A stretch of DNA of 64,000 nt from Schaalia sp. JY-X169 (lineage in GTDB: Bacteria > Actinomycetota > Actinomycetes > Actinomycetales > Actinomycetaceae): contig NZ_CP059675.1 of NCBI RefSeq assembly GCF_014069575.1, forward strand, positions 1,364,001 to 1,428,000, in the 5' to 3' direction. Made by a program: the position numbers and the translations under genes. A model generated the notes under the pieces. The model made no database searches and had not been told where the DNA came from. It saw only the letters and a list, made by a program, of their open reading frames with translations. Shown one piece after another: positions 41,889 to 50,708 of this stretch (positions are counted from its first letter, which is position 1; every line of letters begins with the position of its first letter).

Positions 41889-43783
41889 TGTTCCTCCTTA
41901 GTGGGAAGATCGACAACGACTGTGGTGCCATCTGCCCCTGTGTGAATGCGCATGGTGCCATGGTGTCGGCCAACAATGGTCCGGGTGACACCAAGCCCAA
42001 TTCCCATGCCATAGCGAACCTGGCCCGACTTCGTCGTGAAGCGCGGCTCGAAAATCCTCGGCAAGATTGAATCGGGTATACCCGGCCCGTTGTCTGTTAT
42101 CTCTACTCTAAGCCAGCCGGGGGTGGGTTCGCTGGTTCGAATGGTGATGACCCCTGGTTTTTGGTCTGCCGCTTCAACAATCGCTTCAGCAGCATTGGTG
42201 AGAATGTTCGTCCACACCTGTGCCAGCTGACCCGGGTGCCCTTCAAGAGGCGGCAGGTCAGAGTACTTGCGAATCAGCTGGATCCCGTCCAGCTTGTGCG
42301 GCAAGAGGCGGACTGCGTCATCGATGCTTTCGTGCAGGTCTATGCCAGTGACCGTGTCGCCGTCGGGGCGCGCGTAGGATCGCAGCGATGAAACTAGCTG
42401 TGTGATCCTGGTTGAGGCAGAACGAAGGTTGCGCAGCCCAGTGCCAATAGAAGCAGCCTGGCGGGCACCATCAAGGGAGAGGTTCGAACGGGATGTCAGT
42501 CGTTTTGCCAGATCAAGGTCCCGGATACCTGCCAGAGCCAGCTGCTGAGCAACTGCGGGGTCACCCGTAACCTTGGTTAGGTCACGACGCAATTGGCGCT
42601 CGGCGCGCGTTGATAGGGATGGCGCTTCCACTCCGCTGCGCAGGGCTCGGCCGGCGAGATCGGACCACTTCTTGTTTGGGGCAGTCTCTACCAGTCCGAG
42701 GACGTCGTCACCCAGGTGTTCACTGATTCTCTGAATCGCTGCCATCGGGTTGTTCAGTTCGTGGGCTATCCCCGCGGCGAGGGTCCCCAGGGAGACAAGC
42801 CGTTCTTGGGCTGACAGCTCCGTGCGTGCCTCCTCCAAATTCGTGAGGGCTGTTGCCAGTTGCGATCGTTCAGTCTCCACCTGTTCGGAGAGTTCCGCGT
42901 TCTCAATGTGCAGTTCTTCGGCTCGCCGCAAACGACGGTCCAGGGAGCGAATGAAGAGGGTCGCCACCAAGAGGACAATGTCCGGGTGTCCTTCAATGGA
43001 AGAGTTTAGCTGCTCGACGGTCAGACGAACTCCGGTCACCGGGCTGGTAGTGACTGCATTCAACAGGGCCTGACGGCCTTCGGATACCGCCAGCAACCCG
43101 ATTATTCGCCCTGTAGATTCCTCATGCATGACGATGTCACCGCCCGGGCTCTCATGGATCAGGGCGACGGATCCTTCAAGGATGATGGTGACTTCCTCTA
43201 CCCAGGCTCCCTTGGTGGTGAGGCGTACCCCAGCAGGAAGTGTGATGCGTGGCTGCGCTCCGAGGGAGAGCTCAATCCGGCGCAGAATCTTCTGAATAAT
43301 CTCAGAGTCGGTGAAGGGCTGATCAAATAGCGAAGAAACCTCTGGGGTTGCTCCAATCTTCTGATGCTCATGGAACAGTTTGATTTGGGCCCGCATGCTG
43401 TGCAGGAAGGCCTCGATGCGCAGATCCTCTGTGAACCCAACCCAATCCAGGTTGCCCGTGTCGACAAGCCAATCAACGCCCTTGATACTGAGGCTTGTGG
43501 AAAGAACGACGATTCGGGTCTCACGGAACGCCTCACATCCCGAGAGCGGTCTGATCAGTTCGTCCGCCGGAAGAGTATCGTCTCCGACCACCACAACCAG
43601 CAGGGCAACCGGCTCTGTGGAACAAGCCGTATCGGCGCCTGCCACACACCCAAAAGCTGCTGCTGCCTCACCCGTGTTCGGGTACGCGACCGTTTGACAT
43701 TGGTCGCCAAGATTCTCACGAAAGAGGCGAGCCAAACTTGCCGGATACTCGCCCTCGCCGACCATTACAGCAAGGGGCAGCAC
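41885..43783 (-). CDS. Histidine kinase with receiver-like and cyclic-nucleotide-binding-like sensor domains
   Basis: A 632-residue soluble kinase without membrane spans. Residues 1-140 resemble a degenerate receiver. Residues about 165-290 have the pattern of a CRP-type cyclic-nucleotide-binding domain (ITLPAGVRLTTKGAWVEEVTIILEGSVALI). A coiled coil (about 290-325) precedes the HisKA region with His341 in AGIAHELNNPMAA. The ATPase domain shows the N box QVWTNILTNAAEAI, DNGPGIP and GMGIGLGVTR. It starts with GTG immediately after the DASS stop and overlaps the regulator gene. It may sense cAMP or redox/anion status, and the ligand is unknown. Confidence 0.88.
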   Translation of the reverse strand: MLPLAVMVGEGEYPASLARLFRENLGDQCQTVAYPNTGEAAAAFGCVAGADTACSTEPVALLVVVVGDDTLPADELIRPLSGCEAFRETRIVVLSTSLSIKGVDWLVDTGNLDWVGFTEDLRIEAFLHSMRAQIKLFHEHQKIGATPEVSSLFDQPFTDSEIIQKILRRIELSLGAQPRITLPAGVRLTTKGAWVEEVTIILEGSVALIHESPGGDIVMHEESTGRIIGLLAVSEGRQALLNAVTTSPVTGVRLTVEQLNSSIEGHPDIVLLVATLFIRSLDRRLRRAEELHIENAELSEQVETERSQLATALTNLEEARTELSAQERLVSLGTLAAGIAHELNNPMAAIQRISEHLGDDVLGLVETAPNKKWSDLAGRALRSGVEAPSLSTRAERQLRRDLTKVTGDPAVAQQLALAGIRDLDLAKRLTSRSNLSLDGARQAASIGTGLRNLRSASTRITQLVSSLRSYARPDGDTVTGIDLHESIDDAVRLLPHKLDGIQLIRKYSDLPPLEGHPGQLAQVWTNILTNAAEAIVEAADQKPGVITIRTSEPTPGWLRVEITDNGPGIPDSILPRIFEPRFTTKSGQVRYGMGIGLGVTRTIVGRHHGTMRIHTGADGTTVVVDLPTKEEQ

Positions 43784-45472
43784 CTAAACCAACCCCATGA
43801 TGTTCCACAGTGGCGGCATCGCGAGGGCTAGGAGCAGTGTCGCAACGATGCCGACAATGACCCCCACTATTGCCATGTTCTTCACCGAAACCATGCCGGT
43901 GGAATACGCGATGGCGTTCGGTGGAGTTGAGATCGGTAGCGACATCCCCAGCGAGGTCGCGATTGCCACAACCACCGCGATCATCATGGTGTTGGTTCCG
44001 GGCAGCGCCACCGACAGCGAAATAGCCAGTGGAACCAGCAGGTTGGCAGCTGCCGAGTGAGACATGACATTCGCAAAACCCAGTCCGACCATACACAGGA
44101 CCACGATGACTCCGACTCCACCCAGAGCGTGCCACCCGATTGAGTTCACCAACCAGGCGTCAAGCCCGGTTGCTCCCACCCCGGTGCCGAGGGCGATACC
44201 GCCAGACACCAGCCAGAGAACGGGCCAGTCCAGCTTCTTGACGTCTTCTCCGTCCATGACACGCAAGCAGAGAAGTAGAGCCACCGGAATGAACCCAACC
44301 GTATTGGATGAGATCCCGTGTACCGGCTCAGTCATCCACAGGATGATCGTTAGGGCTGCGACCGCGTAGAAGATTTTGGCCTTGTTCGTCATGTTCCAGT
44401 CGGCTTCAACCTCGAGGTCGATCGTCTGCCCGCGAGGAATGAATAGGAGACAAATCAGCATCCACGACGCAACCAGGATCACGATGGCAAAAGGGGCCGC
44501 CATCATCGTCCAGTGAGCGAATGAGACATCAATTCCCTGCGTGGAGAGAGCACCGATCGCAATAGCATTCGGTGGGGTACCCACGGGCGTGGCGATTCCG
44601 CCAACGTTGGCGGCCAACGGAATCGCGAGTGCGACGCCCGCTCGTGCCTTGGGGTCCTTTATGGAACTCAGGATGGGGATCACAACTGCGAACATGGTCG
44701 CCGTGGTGGCGGTGTTTGACATGAATGCGGAGAGAATACCGGTAATCAGCATTAATCCAAGCACTGTGGAACGCGCTGAACCCGCAAACGGTTTGAGCAT
44801 TACGGCCGTGATGTTCTTATCAAGCCCGTACTTCTCTGCTCCGTCAGCGATCATGAATCCGCCGAGGAAGAGGATAATCACCGGGTTGGCAAGAGCCGCA
44901 AAGTAAGTGGAAGCCGGAAGGGCCGCCTCGATAAGTTCGGGGTTGCCACCGGTCGGGTCCCACAGGGCACCTTGGGCGACCAGCAGCACTTCCAGGAGAA
45001 TGACGAGGACGGCGGTTGCCGTCAGGGGGACCGCCTCGGTTACCCAGAAGACGATGGCGAGCAGGAAGATCGCCAACATCCGCTCCCCCGGTGCATCCAG
45101 GTTTGGAATATCAACGATGAAAGGAACGAAGAAGGCTGCGATACCAAGGACGAGGCCGACCTTTTGGACGGGCTTCAACCCGGGAGCAGTCCCGCGCCCA
45201 GTGCTGCCGCGCCCAGTCCGCCCAGCACTAGCACGCCCGGTCCGTCCCGCACCGGTCTGCCCAGCGCCAGCACGCCCGGCCCGCCCAGCCCGGCTGCCGC
45301 GTCCAGTCCGCCCGGCCCGCCCAGCGCCAGCGCGCCGCGCACTGCTCTCGCGACGCTGCTGCCTTTCCGATTGCTTGTCTTGCGTGGGCCGTGTCGCGCC
45401 AGTGTGCACGGGTGTTCCCGAGGATTTCTGTGGTGGAGACGAGTTCGTAGCGCCATCGTCAGAGGGACTCAT
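43784..45472 (-). CDS. DASS family anion transporter with an Arg/Gly-rich N-terminal tail
   Basis: A 562-residue membrane protein of the SLC13/DASS family, importing dicarboxylates or other anions with sodium. Both sodium/substrate SNT-type motifs occur: MSNTATTATMFAVVIP near residue 255 with GTPPNAIAIGAL, and HSAAANLLVPLAISL with STPPNAIAYSTGM near the end. Residues 30-82 are a hydrophilic tail of Arg-Ala-Gly and Arg-Thr-Gly repeats encoded by a GC-rich minisatellite, unusual for the family. It is first in an operon with the histidine kinase and response regulator, which suggests substrate-dependent control. The exact anion is unknown. Confidence 0.9.
   Translation of the reverse strand: MSPSDDGATNSSPPQKSSGTPVHTGATRPTQDKQSERQQRRESSARRAGAGRAGRTGRGSRAGRAGRAGAGQTGAGRTGRASAGRTGRGSTGRGTAPGLKPVQKVGLVLGIAAFFVPFIVDIPNLDAPGERMLAIFLLAIVFWVTEAVPLTATAVLVILLEVLLVAQGALWDPTGGNPELIEAALPASTYFAALANPVIILFLGGFMIADGAEKYGLDKNITAVMLKPFAGSARSTVLGLMLITGILSAFMSNTATTATMFAVVIPILSSIKDPKARAGVALAIPLAANVGGIATPVGTPPNAIAIGALSTQGIDVSFAHWTMMAAPFAIVILVASWMLICLLFIPRGQTIDLEVEADWNMTNKAKIFYAVAALTIILWMTEPVHGISSNTVGFIPVALLLCLRVMDGEDVKKLDWPVLWLVSGGIALGTGVGATGLDAWLVNSIGWHALGGVGVIVVLCMVGLGFANVMSHSAAANLLVPLAISLSVALPGTNTMMIAVVVAIATSLGMSLPISTPPNAIAYSTGMVSVKNMAIVGVIVGIVATLLLALAMPPLWNIMGLV
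45185..45345. repeat. GC-rich coding minisatellite in the DASS transporter gene
   Basis: Degenerate repeats of GCCCGGCCCGCCCAGC-type units encode the Arg/Gly/Ala tail of the transporter. Boundaries are approximate; on the minus strand units give AGRAG and RTGRG-like peptides. Confidence 0.6.
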
Positions 45473-45560
45473 ATGCTTGAGGATACGGCCTCAATTTTCC
45501 CGTGGCGTAGGCCCTAAGGCCGATGCGCGTAGCGAGGACAAGGGGATACTGGAAGAAGCT

Positions 45561-46772
45561 TTGATTCTTCGTGTTGGCAGGACAGGGATAGTGGGAGCAA
45601 GAGAAAGCTCGTCCCGGCTATGGGTAGTAACAGGTGCGGCCGGATTCCTCGGCAACAATGTGGTTCGAGAGCTGCTCGCAAAGGGAGAGAGTGTGCGTGC
45701 CGCGGTCTATATGGGCCAGGAACACACGGGCCCAACACCTCCCGTCCTCCCACCGTCTGACAAAACACCTCCGGCCCTCCCACCGTCTGACAAAACACCT
45801 CCGGCCCTCCCACCACGCGCAGACTCGGTACCCCCGGCGCTTGTCGACCTCCAAGATGATGAGAACCTGGAGATTGTTCGAATAGACGTACGTGACCTTG
45901 CGTCCGTGCAGCAAGCCTTCACGTCCAGCGATCTCCCCGTGTGGGTTGTGCACTGTGTCGGCATCGTCTCGATTGCGGGCAAGGTTACTCCTCTAGTCGA
46001 GGAAACAAATGTGGGTGGCACAGCCAATGTGGTTGCCGCAGCGCGATCAACGAGCGTCGAAAGGTTGGCTTACATCTCAAGCGTGCATGCCATGCCTGAA
46101 GTTGACGGGGTCGCTCGGGAGCTTGATCACTCCGAGGACTTCAACCCAGATGCCGTGCACGGTGAGTACGCGAAGACCAAGGCCGCTGCAACGAGCATTG
46201 TCCTTGGTGCCACAGATCTCTGGCGCGTCGTAGTTTTCCCTTCAGGAATGGCTGGACACCACGACTTTGGGGATACACACCTGACCCGACTGGTGCGGGA
46301 TGCAGCTTCGGGAACCCTCTTCATTTCGGTCAAGGGAGGGTATGACTTCGCGGACGCACGGGACATAGCGGAGGCGACAATCGCTGCAATCGAGAAGGGA
46401 CACAGTGGGCGAACCTACCTGTTGCCGGGACACTACTGCCCGGTAAGTAAGCTCGTGTCGGCGGTCGCTTCTGCCCAGGGACATTTCCGACCTGCAGCTC
46501 TACCACTGTGGATTGCACGCACAATCGCACCGCTGGCGGAACTCATCGCGCTGCTCCGAGGCACGGCCCCCCTGTTTACCAAGTACTCGCTGCGGGTTCT
46601 TGCCGAGCCAGGAAGGTTCTCAAGCACACGAGCACGCCGGGAGCTCGGCTACGCACCGCGCCCACTGCAGGACACGATCCGTGACACTCTGGATTGGGTG
46701 ACAACTCATCCGGCCGGGCGACCCCTCATCCGGCCGAGTGCCCCCTTGTCCGGCCGAGTAGTCTTCGCCTAG
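45561..46772 (+). CDS. NAD(P)-dependent epimerase/dehydratase (extended SDR)
   Basis: A roughly 403-residue extended short-chain dehydrogenase. The dinucleotide motif is VVTGAAGFLGNNVV, the catalytic Ser region YISSVHAM and the pair EYAKTKAAA with Tyr and Lys. The C-terminal part resembles sterol/dihydroflavonol reductase-like SDRs. Between beta-2 and the IVRIDVRDL strand an insert of about 30 residues, PPSDKTPPALP repeated twice, is encoded by a 30-bp tandem repeat. The start is uncertain: TTG at 45561 with GGAAGAAG upstream is used, GTG at 45591 is possible. It is divergent from the DASS gene. Confidence 0.8.
   Translation: MILRVGRTGIVGARESSSRLWVVTGAAGFLGNNVVRELLAKGESVRAAVYMGQEHTGPTPPVLPPSDKTPPALPPSDKTPPALPPRADSVPPALVDLQDDENLEIVRIDVRDLASVQQAFTSSDLPVWVVHCVGIVSIAGKVTPLVEETNVGGTANVVAAARSTSVERLAYISSVHAMPEVDGVARELDHSEDFNPDAVHGEYAKTKAAATSIVLGATDLWRVVVFPSGMAGHHDFGDTHLTRLVRDAASGTLFISVKGGYDFADARDIAEATIAAIEKGHSGRTYLLPGHYCPVSKLVSAVASAQGHFRPAALPLWIARTIAPLAELIALLRGTAPLFTKYSLRVLAEPGRFSSTRARRELGYAPRPLQDTIRDTLDWVTTHPAGRPLIRPSAPLSGRVVFA
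45747..45806. repeat. 30-bp tandem repeat inside the SDR gene
   Basis: Two identical 30-bp units (45747-45776 and 45777-45806), each starting CTCCCACCGTCTGAC, keep the reading frame and encode a Pro-rich decapeptide repeat. Partial units flank them. Confidence 0.9.
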
Positions 46773-47116
46773 AACATGCCCATCAGAGCAGAGAAGCCAC
46801 CTGAAATGAACGTGATGATGGTGCTCCCGAATGTGACGATGATGGTGATGATCCACGCGAGCGCACTGTTCTTCTTGTACCCTGCAAGCGGACGTCCCCA
46901 CTTGTCGGTCTGTGCGCCGACTAGGGTCATGATCAGATCAATCAGGTACCAGACGCCAAAGCCGCCCAGGGTCACCAGTTTGAGGATGCCGGTGCCGACT
47001 TTGCCCAGGTAGAAGCGGTCAATCCCAAAGTAGCCAAGAAACCACGAGAGCAACCACGTGACGACGAACGATTTGGTCGGCTGCACGACTACGTTACTTG
47101 GGTATTGATATGTCAT
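46769..47116 (-). CDS. TM2 domain membrane protein
   Basis: A 115-residue protein with a TM2 domain: two hydrophobic helices with the motif FLGYFGIDRFYLGKVGTGILKLVTLGGFGVWYLIDLI between residues about 25 and 62, and a third helix near the C-terminus (AWIITIIVTFGSTIITFI). GAGGAG gives a strong ribosome site before the ATG. TM2 proteins are widespread and mostly uncharacterised. Its stop overlaps the end of the convergent SDR gene. Confidence 0.9.
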   Translation of the reverse strand: MTYQYPSNVVVQPTKSFVVTWLLSWFLGYFGIDRFYLGKVGTGILKLVTLGGFGVWYLIDLIMTLVGAQTDKWGRPLAGYKKNSALAWIITIIVTFGSTIITFISGGFSALMGMF

Positions 47117-47350
47117 GATCGCTCCTCAGAGTTTCTTGTGCGTGCCCAATGTCGGGCGCTGTCACGGATTACATCACATTTTCTCACACCGGGGCACACA
47201 CCTCACACCCCGCATCAAAAAACAACGCAGAACTCGCATGAATCGGCACTACACCAACGCCTGAGGCGAGTTCGACGGCGACGGCGAGTGTGATGCCGCT
47301 GCCCATGCCTACATCTAGTGCAACTGCAACTGTGATGGCAGCGCCCATGC

Positions 47351-49024
47351 CTACAACAGCAAGGGTGTTTGCTCACCATCGGGCCCGTGGCCACGATCGG
47401 GATCGAGCAATAGCGCGCCACTTCCAGTAGTGCCCCGAATTCCACTGGCACTCTTCTCAGAGCCAGTGTCACTGCCCGTACTGCCAACTCTCCGAGTTGG
47501 CCACCACCGCCTGTCAGGGTCCTTCCAGCGAGGCGGACGCACCTCCGGAACACCGTTCTTCATTCGCACATTCCATCCGGATTCCTCGATGTGGCGATGA
47601 TGGAAGTAGCACAGGAGAACCCCGTTGTCAGTATGGGTCGGTCCATTCAGAGCATGCGGAGTTACATGGTGTACTTCGCACCACTGCCCAGGGACATCAC
47701 AGTTGGGGATGACGCATCCGCCATCCCGCGCCAGGATTGCGCGACGCTGGTGGCCAGTGAACGTCCTCTGCTGATTACCAAGGCTGATCAAAGCGCCGCC
47801 GGGATCCACGGAGTAGAACTGCACTGCCCCAACACAGGCCGCGTGCTCTACTGCCAGCCCAGAAGTGCTGACTGGCCCGTTGTTTGTGTGGACGACTCCG
47901 GCGCGACGTTGCTCCATCGCTTCACGACTTGTCTGAATCATCACTGTAGATGCGGCGCCCCCAAGAATGGGCACACCTGAGGTGGCAGAGGCAGTGGCGG
48001 CGGCCGTCGCGGCCGCGACATTCAGTATCGATGCGAAAGCATCATGTCGTTTTTGCCCGGGATCCCGACGATCAAACGCGCTATCTTTGCTGTCAGACTC
48101 ATGCGCCACCCCCGAGGCTTCACCTGCTTGCCCGGCACCATCGCAATGAAGAAGCGCATCGCTGCCGCGCCCATAGCCCTCTGGCCTGATCCGAGCCCGT
48201 GGTGACGTAATTGCATTGGTCATTGCTTCAAGAGATGCTGCTACCTCTGGTAGCAGACTGCCCCGCAACGAAACGAGCCCCTCGACCTCCCGGCCAATCA
48301 CCAGAAAACGTCCCTTTGTCACATCACGGTCCGCATCAACCGCCCTGCGAGGATTCCACGAGTCCGATGCCTGACTACACGCCCGCCGCACCTCATCCAA
48401 GTGCGCCTCCCGGCCCGTTCCAGGGATGTCAGTACCCCTACCTGGCCCTGCACCCAAAGCGCCGCAGAGGCTCCCATCGCGGATCTGCCGTTCGACAGCG
48501 CCATAGTCAACTCCTGAGGTATCGACACCCATAGCCACACCAATCAAATGCGACTCCATCTCTTTTCCCGCGGCTCCTCCGAGCTCTTCATGCCGCTTCA
48601 GCGTGTCGACAATCTGCACTGCAGCCGCTTCAGAAACCTGTCCTTCCTCAACCGCTGCCGCAACAAGCTCGCACGGCGGAGCAGAGCCGAACTCTCTGCC
48701 ATCATCCCCGGGAGTAATCGCGACAGCCAACCGGAGTCGCTTTCGTGCCTCAGCCATTGAGGAACCCGTCAGGTCGCGCACCAGTTGCGCTGCTCCCCCA
48801 AACCCGAGTGCGCCGCCGTCGGTGATAGACCCGTCAGTGATACGCCGGTCCAACACGCCGGCGCACGCCACACCCACGCCCTGGATTCTCTTCACTAAGA
48901 ATGCCGTAAAGCGTGCGAGTTCAAGCACCTCCACGTCGGTGCCTGTACCGATTTGCTCCACCGTCGGCAGCAGACCATCAACGTGTTGCAATTCCGCAAC
49001 GGTCTGCGCTAATCGCATCCCCAT
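47351..49024 (-). CDS. DUF222/HNH endonuclease domain protein (13E12-repeat family)
   Basis: A 557-residue protein. The N-terminal two thirds carry the DUF222 pattern (QTVAELQHVDGLLP to FLVIGREVEGLVSLRGSLLPEVAASL). The C-terminal HNH nuclease reads RRAILARDGGCVIPNCDVPGQWCEVHHVTPHALNGPTHTDNGVLLCYFHHRHI (near residues 450-500), with the zinc Cys pairs and catalytic His. This is the family multiplied in mycobacteria as REP13E12. GGGGG upstream supports ATG 49024. A LexA box (49055-49068) lies 31 bases upstream, so it is probably DNA-damage inducible. It may behave as a mobile or host-domesticated nuclease. Confidence 0.88.
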   Translation of the reverse strand: MGMRLAQTVAELQHVDGLLPTVEQIGTGTDVEVLELARFTAFLVKRIQGVGVACAGVLDRRITDGSITDGGALGFGGAAQLVRDLTGSSMAEARKRLRLAVAITPGDDGREFGSAPPCELVAAAVEEGQVSEAAAVQIVDTLKRHEELGGAAGKEMESHLIGVAMGVDTSGVDYGAVERQIRDGSLCGALGAGPGRGTDIPGTGREAHLDEVRRACSQASDSWNPRRAVDADRDVTKGRFLVIGREVEGLVSLRGSLLPEVAASLEAMTNAITSPRARIRPEGYGRGSDALLHCDGAGQAGEASGVAHESDSKDSAFDRRDPGQKRHDAFASILNVAAATAAATASATSGVPILGGAASTVMIQTSREAMEQRRAGVVHTNNGPVSTSGLAVEHAACVGAVQFYSVDPGGALISLGNQQRTFTGHQRRAILARDGGCVIPNCDVPGQWCEVHHVTPHALNGPTHTDNGVLLCYFHHRHIEESGWNVRMKNGVPEVRPPRWKDPDRRWWPTRRVGSTGSDTGSEKSASGIRGTTGSGALLLDPDRGHGPDGEQTPLLL

Positions 49025-49054
49025 GGCCGCCACCCCCTTCGTAGAGAATTAAAT

Positions 49055-49068
49055 CGAACACCTGTTCG
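49055..49068. promoter_or_regulatory. LexA (SOS) box
   Basis: CGAACACCTGTTCG is a perfect match to the actinobacterial SOS motif (GAAC-N4-GTTC with flanking C/G). It lies 31 bases before the DUF222/HNH gene start, overlapping its promoter. Confidence 0.88.
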
Positions 49069-49212
49069 ACTCCTAAACCCTACGACCCACCTCCGACATC
49101 CAGACTCGCCAAAGGAGCCCCCTGCCGCCATTGTGGCCTACATCACACTAATGTCACAGACCCCGCTCCAACGGAAGAATCTGCTCCCGGTTCATCAGTA
49201 GCGTCAGCGAAT

Positions 49213-49349
49213 CACTCGGCGCCGGCATCGAGGATCTTCAGCATCCGCTCTTCCCTTGTAAGGTGCTCAACACCCCAGGCTTTCGCTTGCATCACCTCGT
49301 TGTCGGTGATCAAGCCCCAGTCCGTGCAGACAGTCCCATCAAACCCAAG
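49213..49349 (-). pseudogene. GH3 glycosidase remnant behind the GH20 gene
   Basis: Reading on in the GH20 frame past its TAG gives LGFDGTVCTDWGLITDNEV and then AWGVEHLTREERMLKILDAGAE before a TGA. This is the catalytic-Asp region of a GH3 enzyme, including the nucleophile in CTDW. It has no start codon of its own and stops soon after. Together with the last 20 residues of the GH20 frame it forms the scar of a lost GH3 gene. Confidence 0.75.
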
Positions 49350-50690
49350 CTAATCGCACAGCAACCCTGTGAGAACAGACTTGTTGAACCCAAAACCAAC
49401 CTCTTCATACTGTGTGTCAATCGGCAATGAGGCATCCCCTTGAGGACGGTCAAAGTAGAGACGACTGGTCGGAGAGACAATCAGTTTCGTTCCCATCTCC
49501 AACGCCCGCGGCACGTCTTGCGCCACGTGCGAAAGCGTCTCCTTCAGCACCCCGAGCATTTCCTCGGGAACCATCGCTGTGAGCGCCTCATTGGCCAGCA
49601 TCGCCCCAGTATCTCGTGCATCCATCCAGTACTGGACAACGTCCTGACTACTCAAGTTCCCCCGCGCCGCCTCTTGCCACACCACGGCAAACCGCCCTCG
49701 GTCGCGAACCATCCGGGTCGCTCGCTCCATGAATGCCGCGTGCTCCTCCACAGGCATTCCGAACGCCTCATCGCCACCTATGTGGATATAGGCGGTGTTT
49801 GGAAACTGCGGAATGATGTCGTCGAGGACGTCCCCCACGAACTCCCAGGTCTCCGGACGCCCAGGATCCAGCGTCCCCACCGCAAGCCCGGGCGCAATAT
49901 CCCCGGAGAAACCCTTGGTGGGAGCCAGTTCAGGGTACGACCGGAAAATGGCGCCAGTGTGACCCGGCATGTCGATCTCCGGGACAATGGTGATGAAGCG
50001 GTCGGCCGCATACTTCACCAGTTCGGCCATCTCAGCGACGGTATAGAACCCACCCGGCCGGTCCCCGATGGCGCCAGTGGACCCCACCTCGGTCAGCGCG
50101 GGGCGTGACGGCACCTCGATGCGCCATCCCTGGTCATCGGTGAGATGCAGGTGCAGCACGTTGAGCTTGTGAACGGCGAGCATGTCGATGACGCGCCGCA
50201 CCGTCTCGGGCCCGTGGAAGGTACGAACGACGTCAAACGAGATTCCCCGCCATGCATACCTTGGTCCGTCGACGACCTCGATCACGGGGAGGGTCGCGAC
50301 CCCGTCCGACGCCCCTGCAGCAATCAGTTGGCGTAGCGATGCCAGCCCGCGGAACACGCCCTCCGGGGTGGCCGCCCATACCCGCACGCCCTCCGTCGTG
50401 ATTGCGAGGCCGTAACGTTCGTCTGCCTCTGCGTTACCATCAGCCCGGTTCCCACTCGCCCTCGCTACAGCGTCAAGCCCCTCACTACTCAACTCAACTG
50501 TGATCACAGGCGACGCACTGTCCGAGGACGCAACGGTCAGGGAAATCCCCGATTCCCGTGCGACCTCGTCAGCAAACAACTGGGCAACTCCGGCGAACTG
50601 TGGCGGGGCCGCGACCCCGCCGGGAATGAGCTCAAACGACCCACTCCCAACGGCCATGTGAACGGGTGCTGGAACTAGCGGAACTGACAT
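49350..50690 (-). CDS. Truncated GH20 beta-N-acetylhexosaminidase fused to GH3 sequence
   Basis: A 446-residue product. Residues 1-120 resemble the GH20b domain and the rest the GH20 barrel (LHLHLTDDQGWRIEVPS, EIDMPGHTGAI, and the catalytic pair Asp307-Glu308 in HIGGDEAFG). The barrel ends early, near KLIVSPTSRLYFDRP, lacking the C-terminal Trp and Glu motifs that close the active site. The final 20 residues, TQYEEVGFGFNKSVLTGLL, look like a GH3 enzyme rather than GH20, so a deletion between two adjacent genes probably joined them. Activity is doubtful. GGAG before the ATG at 50690 is good; kbl ends 18 bases upstream. Confidence 0.8.
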   Translation of the reverse strand: MSVPLVPAPVHMAVGSGSFELIPGGVAAPPQFAGVAQLFADEVARESGISLTVASSDSASPVITVELSSEGLDAVARASGNRADGNAEADERYGLAITTEGVRVWAATPEGVFRGLASLRQLIAAGASDGVATLPVIEVVDGPRYAWRGISFDVVRTFHGPETVRRVIDMLAVHKLNVLHLHLTDDQGWRIEVPSRPALTEVGSTGAIGDRPGGFYTVAEMAELVKYAADRFITIVPEIDMPGHTGAIFRSYPELAPTKGFSGDIAPGLAVGTLDPGRPETWEFVGDVLDDIIPQFPNTAYIHIGGDEAFGMPVEEHAAFMERATRMVRDRGRFAVVWQEAARGNLSSQDVVQYWMDARDTGAMLANEALTAMVPEEMLGVLKETLSHVAQDVPRALEMGTKLIVSPTSRLYFDRPQGDASLPIDTQYEEVGFGFNKSVLTGLLCD

Positions 50691-50708
50691 ATTCTCCAAG
50701 CCTTCCTG

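Noticed and set aside
49350-50690. Calling the GH20 gene intact
   Set aside because: The C-terminal barrel motifs are missing and the tail belongs to another family.
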